Assembly (NCBI GenBank): GCA_032622095.1
Contig: CP136063.1
Location: forward strand, 219,623,982 to 219,687,981
Source: Siphonodentalium dalli
Taxonomy: Eukaryota; Mollusca; Scaphopoda; Gadilida; Siphonodentaliidae
Length of the DNA stretch: 64,000 bases
Direction of reading: 5' to 3'
This document shows, piece after piece, positions 38,401 to 50,400 of the stretch (the stretch's first letter is position 1; each line of letters starts with the position of its first letter). The notes below the pieces were generated by a model. It was not told the DNA's origin. It was given only the letters and a program-made list of their open reading frames with translations, and made no database searches. Both the position numbers and the translations under genes were made by a program.

Positions 38401-41400
38401 CACCTATACCCACAGGGATGGCCGCCCGTATCTTTAACGTGAGGCACTGTAAATAATCTTCATCTAAGAATGAATAATTACCCATGTGTTTTGAGATGAT
38501 ATTTACTGTTTAAAGGTGGTCTAACTCTTCCTAAACACGTTTTCCGCAGGTTTCAAATAATAAATGAGTCAAAGTCACCTTTCCCCAAACGATTCTATCA
38601 ATTAATATTGATTTTATATCGATATTTTCTTATAATGCGATGTGGGACATATTTTCGTTACTATTTTTATAATTTTTTAGATAAAGTTATGCTGCATGCT
38701 ACGCTCCGAACGATCACAAGCCATAAAATGTCCCAAACTGATTGTATGTATATTGTACCCGAAAATTTGAAATAAAATCAATATTAATCGAGGAAGCGTT
38801 TCCGGACAGGTGTCTTCGATTCATATTTATTATATAAGAAACTATACAAAAACTGTTATAGGAAGAGATAGATCATCTTTAATATGTGTAATAAATGGAT
38901 CAATTATTACAAATATAACAAGACCACGTACAGAGAAGCTTGTAGTTTACTTCTTTATATTTCATGACTACTAGTAAATTTATTACAGGTCAACAATAAT
39001 GCTGCGACTGGTTCCACAGCTCTGATGATTGCAAAACAGTTCATAGAGGGTGGTATGTTGATTTCCTTTATGCAGTAAATCCTCTCCAAAGCAGACCTAA
39101 ATATTACCACTGTAATATGTACATCTGATAAATGTTGTTGTACCATTAGAGAGATTCCGCTTGTAGCATTTGTACGGGGTGTAGGGATTGTGAGTGTGTT
39201 ATATCCCTGGTAACTGCATACTACATGTACATATTCGTGTGTGTCATGTGGCTGAGGCTAGATGTGGATAATGTTACTTGTAAATGTGTAATACATGTAG
39301 ATGATGAAACATATATAATTGTTAGATTATTGACATAAAACCCCTCTGTATGCCTCGATCCACAAATGTTGATTGTAGTTACATGCTACTGTCAATCCAG
39401 CACGTAATTTTCCACGCTATATGAGTATATTATCTTAGTTTAGTGATGTTACCCAGCAATTAACTTAAAGATTTGTTTCAATAAAACCAACAAATTCCCC
39501 AATTCTAAATTCTAAATTGCCATGTCTCAAAACAGCAACACCATTGAAAAATTCAGGCTATAAAATATAAGTTAAGTTTTTTATAATAGTACAATTAGGC
39601 GTTGTAATGTATGTGGTTATCAGTAAAGCGGACTTGGCACAGGGCGGGCAGTGCTTTCGTGTCTATCACCTCACACAGCCTCATGTCCTAGTAAAATAAT
39701 CACATTATTGGTCAATGTCATGCCTGAAACAAGAATATTTCGAAATTTAAGTCTGTAACTGTGTTATATGTCATATATCTATCTACAGACATTGAGTGAA
39801 ATGTTAACATAGATATGTACCGCCTACGCTATATCTATTGGTGCATGCCATGTGTGAGAGACTGCCATAGCTAGAGTTAGACCAGATGCTTGTATATTGT
39901 ATGTGGAGTTGAATAATAGAATTAGAGCTTGACGGACGTCTTGTTTAGTCAATCCCTAAAGAACATAACAGTAACACACTGAATAGTTTGAGAGTTCAAG
40001 TTTATAGTCAGCATTTGGCAAAACTATTTGGTTCCAAGTGTAAGATATTTACCTACATATTCAACACATTTTCTGATGCAATGGTCATGTCGAACTATTA
40101 AATGAGGTTTTGATCAATAATCCATCTATGTAGATAAACCATAGAGTTAGAAAAAAATGTTTCAAAAATAGAAATTATACCCTGTCTAATTTTACACCCC
40201 TAAATTAAAGATGCGCTGTCTGATTTAACGCCCTATTACTACTTCTTTGTCTTGGGGGGGGGGGGGGGGGGTGAAAAATAATTTATTTAAGTAGAGGAAC
40301 ACCCACCAAAGATCAGAGCTATAGATTTAGATCTTTTAAAACTATCTATTTTCTACACCTCAAATTCCATAAAAAAAAACCCAAAGCAGAAGCCATAGTA
40401 ATATAGGGGTGTTAGCCCTTTCATGATGGGAGCCTAGCTGGTGCAGCATTAAAGATCCTGTGACAGTGCATTCTCTTATATATGCGAGGCTCCTATAGGA
40501 GAATACACTGGCTTACAAGGTCAAGGCAAATATTGTTAGGCCAATGCATTCTCTTGGCACAGGGTTTTTGCAAAATTTCAGGAAGCTCCAGTCATGGAAG
40601 GGTTAAGTATAGAGCATTGAATTCCTCCGAGAAGAGATTAAAGGTTATATAGAGGATCTCCAACAAGTTATTTTAGGATATAAGATTTTATGAAACGAGT
40701 TTGATAAATTTGATTCGCAACGAGTCATCGAACACGTTACATAAAATCTTATATCCCAACATAACAAGTTGAAGATCTTGTATATCACATGAAAAAAACT
40801 AGAGCTTTATGCCTTTTTAACAAATCAAAATCTTTAAAAGAAGCTGAAAAATGCTTACATGCACGGCATTGAATGAGATGCTTCACAACCATACACGACA
40901 GTATTGCGCATTCTGCCTTGCGGCGAAACAAAAAGTCCCCCAATTTGCCTCTTTGTTTTTGTGGCTATTTTCGTTAGTTCAAAGAAGTTGGACAATAATT
41001 GAACTTTGATGAACAAAGCAATAATTTTGCAATGTCTGGTATTGGTGTCAAACGCTGCTTTTCTAAATAGTATTAATCCGCGCTGTAATTTATTTGGCAC
41101 GATGCCAAGTATCCCGGGAAGCACATGGCGATTACTCACTAGTGAGATTTAAGAAAATATCTGATGGATTTTTCAATGATATTATAGGGGCCGGTTTCAT
41201 GTGATATAAAACCATAAAACAATCTACACTATTCTAAAGCCATCATAGATAGAGCTTAATTAGCATAAAACATGGAATCAGCAAAATGTCGATCAGCGAT
41301 ATAATTTTTTGTATCTCTACATTTGACTGCTTTTAATAATGTATGATTTCTTGCTCATTACATCATGAGAACATATTTTTGCGTCTGCTTTTAAAAATGT

Positions 41401-44400
41401 GTGATTTCTTGCTCGTTTACAGGAATTTCTGATCGTGTGCTTCCATGAGTAATGTATATTGTGTGATTTCTCGTTACAGGTCTGCCTAACTGTTCTTCCA
41501 TGAGTAATGTATATTGTGTGATTTCTCGTTCATTACAGGAATCTCTGACTGTGTGCTTGCATTGGGTTTTGAGAAAATGGAGAAAGGATCTGTAGGAATC
41601 AAGGTTGAATATTTTTTATTTTTTAAATTAACGATTTTTCAGTATCAAATACTGTTCTTCTTATTCTCTGTACACAGTCACCACTGGAAGAGCATAAGCC
41701 ATAAGAAGGCCAAAATAAAATGGATAACCGGTAGCCAGGCTTGGATATAGTGGATCGTCATTCAATCATACTAGAATCACCAATTATTTTAGTGGCTCTT
41801 TGATTTGACAAAACAAAGAGGCTGCAAAGAATCTGTTATTTGATATCTGACATTTAAGTCACAAGCCGAATATGTATATGCTTGACTATGAGTATGGCCG
41901 CTTTAGCTCTGGCATGAGATTCAGCTCATCCATCGCTGCAAATGTAGATTCCCTATTGCAGCCACGAATATGCTTTTCATTTCTTACATTTTAGCATATA
42001 ATTCGATAGAAATAAAATACATTGTTATGCTTAGAACAGTAATACCTCAGACCTGGTTGGTTCATCATGTGACCAAGAACATGGTTACGGTAAATGCATG
42101 GTGTTGGGGTAATCAGTATATCGTTTTGCGGGATTCAATAATTGTCAGACACTGTTTATCGTTTCTTACATTGTGCATAAATGCCACCAAGAAGGAAAAT
42201 ACTCTGACACGACCTCACTTTCGATTAACATATCCTTGATTTATTGTAGAAACGATAGCCACCCAAGGTACACCTGTACAACCCACACATGACCATACAA
42301 TCATTCCATATATACATAAACATGACCTGATGTAGCCACTCTCTTTATACACATATACACCTCAGGCAAGACCATATAGCCACACTGCGTATACCCATAT
42401 ACCAACCCATGACCATACAGCCATGAGTCACTATGCAGGCACATCAAGTACCGGTATGCTCCCAACACATGACCATATAGTCGTCACTCGCTGTATTACT
42501 ACTCACCACATTCGTGATCACATACAGTATGTGCAGTCACTCCCTGTATACATGATCACCTCACTATGATCATACAGTCACTCTGTGTCTTACCAATTTG
42601 CCTCACCCGGGCCATGGTCATATAGCCACTCAAGATATACATATACACCCACCATGTCCATAGTCACTCCAGGTATACATATATGCTAATGGACACTATG
42701 ACCATAGTCACTCGAGGTTTACATATATGCTTATAAACTGGTTCACACCCCTCGGCCAATCCAATTGCTCCCAATTCATGAACAATATTTCTTGTATGAT
42801 ATCCAAAATATAGAATTGAGCTAAATATCACACAGAAATTGACATTAATTGGATAGTAAGCTGAAAGGAGATCAGAGCGGAAGGTGTGAAATTATATAAC
42901 AATATACCATAATGATAGCACCAGTCACTCGGGAAGTTAAAACACTGATCGTGCTATCAGTAGCTGTCATAGAGGGACGTGGGCTGTATCGGTGGGGGCC
43001 CCAACACTATCGATTGAATATATTTTGGTTTGTCGGGAGGGGCAGGGTGATTGGAAGTAAACTGAACGAAATCCAAACATGTTTGGAATGTATAATCCAC
43101 AATAATCACGTAATGAGCTTTGGAATGATACCATTGAGAACATTCCACAGACTGTTCACATATACATGCATGTGCGCTGAAAATACAAAGGTTTGCTTAA
43201 GTCTATTGTCATGAATGCCGGTGATATTTTATCACACAAACTTAATGCAATGTGGAATAGTTTCACGTCGGAGTCCGAACACTACCAGAACATTGATTGC
43301 CTCCTGTATTCTGAACGATAATTCCATTATGACAACAAGACGAAAAATAACCTTAACAGTCGAAAGAGTTTATTATCACAAGGAAGAATCTGTTTTATCC
43401 AGAAACACGTCGACCATCAGTATAAAAACGTTATGAAATTCGGAGACAAAATGGTTTATCAACGCTGATAAATAATGCTGACGCAAGTAATCCGATTGTC
43501 AACTAGCATTTGACAAATTGTTCAACAGGAAAATGTAACACCACAAACCATTACCTTTTGATTGAATGGTAATTGATAGGTAATCGTCATATAGAATGTG
43601 GCTCAATTCTGTTTGCCTTGGGGTGTGAATCGATTTATAAATATGTCATAACCCGCTTGGGTACATGTATCTGTACAAGAAATATAGACCACGGCGCTAA
43701 ATGCGCCTTGGTCTATATTTCTTGTACAGATACCCAAGTGGGTTATAACCTATACTAATGGCCACCATGACCATAGTCACTCGAGGTTTACATATATTCT
43801 AATACCTCAAACACACAGCCATCCATCCACTCCAAAGTTGCATATACACCTCATCCATGACAATTCAGCCACTTGCAGTATACCCATACACCCCACCCAT
43901 GATCATACATTTATTTCCTGCAGATATACATACACATCCCACCCATGACCACAAGGGCACTCCTTATATACCATACACCTCGCTAATGACCACACAGCTA
44001 TACTCCAGGTATGCGCATAAACTTAAAGTATGACCATACAGTCATTCCATACACCTATACAAATTACACTTTAGCTGGATACAAATTGAGTAGCACCAGT
44101 TTCCGAGAGCACCACTTCCGTGTCTCGATATAACTACCACGGAAAGTTGGAACTTGTTAACTCTTTACCCAACAGAACGGCCCTGTGCCAATGCATTCTC
44201 TTATATATGCGAGTCGACCATAGGTCGCCTCGCATATATAAGAGAATGCATTGGCTTAACACATATTTTTTTTTAGGCCAATGCATTCTCTTATATATGC
44301 GAGGCGACCTATGGTGAATGAGGAGAATGCATTGGCACAGGGCATAACTGTAACCATCACAATGTAGTCAATGAACCGGTTCCAATGATATCCATATTTG

Positions 44401-47400
44401 TATGGTGTTATTGAGACAGACCGAAGATATTTTAGGCTGTTGAAGCTTTATTTGGGTGTTTTTGGCCATTTTTGGCTGTTTTGTTTAGCTCACAGTGATT
44501 TATTTCAATTTAAATGATATGAAATATAATTTGATGACATATTGAAAGGTAGATCAAAAGACATTATCATTAGCAGATTTCTCATTTTTTTAGTACTCAA
44601 TAGTCAGGGATATTTTCCATGCGAATGGGGATTGTCGATTAGTCGACTTTGACTCAATTTTTGACTGTCGATTGGTTGACTATGAAAAACCCTAGTCATT
44701 AGAACACTACAAATTTCTTTTATCATTTGGTTTAACAGTTTACTGCAAAATTATTGTTTGTGCAACCCTTGCGTTATGGAACAATATCTTTCCCTGAAAA
44801 TTTCAGAGTAGTCCTGAATGCACACTGTACCCATTATTATATTCCGCAGTTCACAGACAGAACAATGCCATTGGATCGGCATCTTCAAGTGATGGCAGAT
44901 ATGTTCCATTTGGAACAAACCCCGCTTACTGCTCAGTTGTTTGGGAATGCTGGAAGAGAACATATGAAAAGATATGGTATGTCGCCAAACAAGCCTGAGT
45001 TCAGTGTGCCTGTCATTTGCAGAATGAGGTCCACAGAGGGTGAATTTAGTGAAGCTATCATCCATAGTGGGCTAGCATAAAAAATTCACCCTCTGGGAAC
45101 CTCGTTCTGCTTTAGGCCTCATCTTCTCTGGAAAGTTTCTTTATTATCAAAGTTCTATAGATTCTATTTCTTTTTAGCTCACCTGAGACGAAGTCTCCGG
45201 TGGAGCTATAGTCATCACTCCTCGTCCGTCGTCCGTCCGTCTGTCCGTCGAGCCGTCCGTCCGTCCGTACGTCCGTCCGATGTCTGTTCATGTCATAACT
45301 TGAACAATAGTGCTCGGATCTCAATGAAATTAGGTATGGATATTCACTACTATGAGGACATTAAATAGAGGGTTCCATCGTTTTGTTCGGATTTCCATTC
45401 TAGAGTTATTCATCTTTGTTTATCTGGAAATGTTGGCTTTTTGGTCCATCTGGTGTCTGTTCATGTCATAACATGAACAGTAGTGCTGGGATCTCAATGA
45501 AATTTGGTATGGATGTTCACTACTATGAGGACATTAAAAAGTGGGTTCCATCGCTTTGTTCGGATTTTCCATTCTAGAGTTGTACATCTTTGTTTATCTG
45601 GAATTGTTGGCTTTTTGGTCTGTCTGGTGTCTGTTCATGTCGTAACTTCAACAGTTGTGCTGGGATCTCAATGAAATTTGGTATGGATGTTCACCAATAT
45701 GAGGACATTTAATGGCATATTCAACTGTTTTTTTATTTTTATATCATATAATCTATTGGAATAATCCCACAAAGTATTGTAAATTTGTTTTTCAACAGGC
45801 CAATGACGCGCTCTACATGTATTCGCACATTTGCTATCTTCCTTGTCACTTCCACTTCAATGGCTGACAAATGTTTTTTTCCTTTCGCGAATGCATTTTT
45901 AATTTTAATTTCTGCACAGTTCGGTCCAACGGACTGACCTGAATGTCAAATCCTCGGTCGGCCAACACGAGATCGCCTGGAATTAGTTTCAGAAAAGAAC
46001 AGTCATTTGTGATAAACTTATCACTACCACCATAACCATCAGAAACATATGAAGTAGTTGCCTGTGGCGTAATTCTGATCAGATATTTTATGGTGTTGTG
46101 ATGTTTGTATTGCGACCATGTTTCGGCCCTAGCCTGAAGATTTTAGGGCCTCTCGATGAATATTTCAAAACAATCGATAATATTTTCAACACGGTGTCCA
46201 AATGCACTTTTAAATTGTTGAGGCATACTCAGTCTGAGTTCGTCTCTTTCCGGCCAGAGTATTAGGCATCTCAGTCGCATATATAACACATGTGTCGTTG
46301 ATGTGATTGTCCTTGAAATTGTTGAAGGTGAAACATTGAATTTATACGCCAGATATTGTACAGACAGGTTCATTCTCAATTTCATAAGAACAATAATGAC
46401 TCGCTCAAACTTTGTCAAAGATGACATGTGTCCTTCAGTTATATGGGAAGCTACATAATTAAATAGGGTAGTGAGCATGAAGAAATTGGGTAATCCTGTC
46501 AGACATCGAACTTTGTCATCATTGTCCTTGAATGATTCGAGAGTGAACTGATATTTCTCCAACTTCTCTCTCAGTTTATAATTTTCATCGTGCAGATTCT
46601 GCATCTCTGTCCACATTTCTTTTGAAACATCCAATTTACATGCGATAGGTTCAACTGCCCCATGTTGCACAAACTTACAAACTGGCCCTGAGTTTATACT
46701 AACTCTTCAAAACATGGAATTGAACATGATGATAAATCCAGTAACGTTTCTGCTGCATTGTGTTTTTCGATACTCTTGTGTCTACGTTTAACACGTTCAT
46801 ATCTATCAACGTTCTCTGCACTTGAAAGAGCTTGCCGATGCCACGGCTTCGACATGTTCATGTTTTATCATCTGATGGAACCCAGTCAGGATTGGTGACA
46901 TCTCGCAAATTGGCAGATTGACCTGAAAAATAATTTGAAAAATCTTGTTAAGTTTTTCTGAAATTTATAGCTGACATGTTACAGTCGACATGTACATTAT
47001 ATCTTGTCTTTTATGAAATAAGTTAAAATAATGTCTGTCAAATTTTCTAATTTGTTTGTATTTTCTTTGAAAGCTAGCCATGCATATTGTATAAGTCATG
47101 AAATAAAAGTGAATTTTTCAACAAAACATCGAGCGAATCGATCATAGTCGACGCTGTTGGTACATGTATTTCGTTTGTTTACATTTGATATTCGGAACTT
47201 CTCTCATGAAATAACACTCTAAAATCTTCTAATTTATATGTATTTTCTGTGAAAGTGGGCCATGCATATTATGCTTAAACTTGTCCACTTACCACTGATC
47301 AAATGCGAGGCAAAAACTCTGGAGTATTCTGTCGGCGCCTTCTTTCTGTTGATTTTGGCTATCCATGCCATTCGACAACAAGTAGACAACATGAATTTTT

Positions 47401-50400
47401 TTTCACTTTCCTTATTTATTATCGCCGGAATCCGATGGAAAGACCACTAATTAGGACAATTTGTTATTTTATCCTTTTTATTCGTATGGTTACTTCCCTC
47501 AATAAAGCAATTATAAACCATGATTAATCCAGAGTTAGATGAGCAGAACGTAAAATGTTTTAACCCTTTGAGTGCCAGGGGCCGATCTCATCAGCCCTAA
47601 ACCTACAAAATAAGTCTGTTAAAGAATATCAGAATAAATTATTAAAATTGTAAAAAAAAAAATTAAAAAAAAAATTGTTAGGCCAATGCATTCTCTTATA
47701 TATGAGAGGCGACCTATGGTCGACTCGCATATATAAGAGAATGCATTGGCACAGGGTATATGGGTTGATACAAAAATCGGACCTGGCACTCAAAGGGTTA
47801 AAAGACAAAGGCAAGGCACCTGGCCATTTGTTTACAATCTCGATACCACCGGCATGGCGCAGCGCATTGCGAGATGGGATTGCGTGACGTCAGCTGAAAA
47901 CTATCTTTATTATATACTTGCCTATGAATTATAAGGTTTTAGCAGTGAGATATAAGTGATATCCCACTATAGTGAGTGATATCAGCTTGAAATTTCTGAT
48001 GTATTGACATTCATTGGGGGTCATAGGCAAGTAACTAAAGTATATAATAAACAGAATATCCACACTTTTTCAGTGGATATGGGTTAAATCTCATTCGTGA
48101 TGACAAAACATTTGAATTTCAATGTTTTGTCATCACTCATGAGATATAACCCATATCCACACTGAAAAAGTGTGGATATCCTCTATATATCCCCAAATTG
48201 GCAGACGACACATTTCATAATCGAGGTTCCCAATGGGTGTACATCACAATATTCACCATTTGGGAACTTAATCTGAGTCTAGGTCTAGGTCTACAATAGC
48301 AGATGAGGCCATGCAGAATGAGGTTTCCAGAGGGTGAATCTGGTGATGCTAGCCCACTATGCGGGATACCATCTGGAGACCTCATTCTGCAATGACATGC
48401 CCACTAAACTCATGCAGGCTTGTCACCAAATTGGCCAATGGTCAATATTTTTGGAAAATGGCCATAGAAAATTTCATTTGGTCAAACTTTTTGACCATAA
48501 AGTTTCAAGGCTATAATCAGCAATTATCATCAGATCTCCGTGAAATCCTTAATTAGTTAACAGGTAATCAATCAGCAGTTGCTCGCCTCTGTATGATTAA
48601 CAATTCACCAAACAATTTGTTATCAACTTTTCTTTCATTCTTTAACAATTTTATCATTTTTTATTATTATTTCTAACATTCTTTATAAATCTTTATAATT
48701 TTTTCTTACATTCTTTCCCATTTTTTTTATCATATTTATCATTTTTTCAATTATAAAAAATAATATAAAATTTGTTAGGCCAATGCATCTTATGCATGAC
48801 CTATGGTCAACTCGCATATATAAGACAATGTGTTGGCACAGGGTTTTCAGGAAGTTCAGGTCATGAAAGGGTTAACTTTTCAATAACAAAATGGTATTAT
48901 TTGGTATTTATTAATGTTGCGTGTATGTTAGGTGTTTCGAAACATGTACATGTAATGGGGCCCTGGATAGCTAGTAATTAAGACATATTAAAGTCACCTG
49001 CTCTATACAAATTATTGGAAATCTGCCTTTGTTTATATTTGAATTTTAATGAAATTATTTTTCAACAGGAACAAAACCAGAGCACTTTCAGATGATCGCT
49101 TACAAGAACCACAAGCATTCAACCAATAATCCGTAAGTTATTATTAAAAAAAATCACAAGCTTTCAACCAATAATCCGTAAGTTATTATTAACAAGAATC
49201 ACAAGCATTCAACCAATAATCCGTAAGTTATTATTAACATTCACAGTATAGCAGTACTCGCTGATTTTATACTTCCAGTTCATAATGTCTATAGTTTGCA
49301 CACTAACACTGCACTGGAACAGTCTGCAGAAGTTTTAGCTAATTCCATGGATTAGTAAACATGTTGCCTCACTGTGTGATATTTATATATTTACAAAACA
49401 TAACCAAATAGAGTTTTTAAATTGAAATCCCACACATTTTACTTCTCTCAAGATAAAAAAAATAATCAGAATTTTTCTCAAAATAAGTTGCTGTTTCTTT
49501 TTGTATGATGAGTTCTGGTTAACATCTTCCTTCTCATACTAAAAGTATTATTACTATATTAATTATCATGTAGGATTTATATTTTAGATATGCACAATTC
49601 CAAGTTGAGTACACGCTAGAACAGATTCAGAACTCACCAATGATACACAATCCTCTTACAAAGCTTCAGTGCTGGTGAGTACGTTAGATCATGTCATATG
49701 TTAGCTTCAGTGCTGGTGAGTATGTTAGATCATGCCATGAATCATGTCATATGTTAGCTTCAGTGCTGATGAGTATGTTAGATCATGCCATGAATCATGT
49801 CATATGTTAGCTTCAGTGCTGGTGAGTATGTTAGATCATGCCATGAATCATGTCATATGTTAGCTTCAGTGCTGGTGAGTATGTTAGATCATGCCATGAA
49901 TCATGTCATATGTTAGCTTCAGTGATGGTGAGTATGTTAGATCATGTCATATGTTAGCTTCAGTGCTGATGAGTATGTTAGATCATGCCATGAATCATGT
50001 CATATGTTAGCTTCAGTGCTGGTGAGTACGTTAGATCATGTCATATGTTAGCTTCAGTGCTGGTGAGTATGTTAGATCATGCCATGAATCATGTCATATG
50101 TTAGCTTCAGTGCTGGTGAGTATGTTAGATCATGCCATGAATCATGTCATATGTTAGCTTCAGTGATGGTGAGTATGTTAGATCATGTCATATGTTAGCT
50201 TCAGTGCTGATGAGTATGTTAGATCATGCCATGAATCATGTCATATGTTAGCTTCAGTGCTAATGAGTATGTTAGATCATGTCATATGTTAGCTTCAGTG
50301 ATGGTGAGTATGTTAGATCATGTCATATGTTAGCTTCAGTGCTGGTGAGTACGTTAGATCATGTCATATGTTAGCTTCAGTGCTGGTGAGTATGTTAGAT

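Noticed and set aside
44754-45080. A 108-codon gene
   Set aside because: Only 44850-44976 is exon 7; the frame continues into a P1 element.
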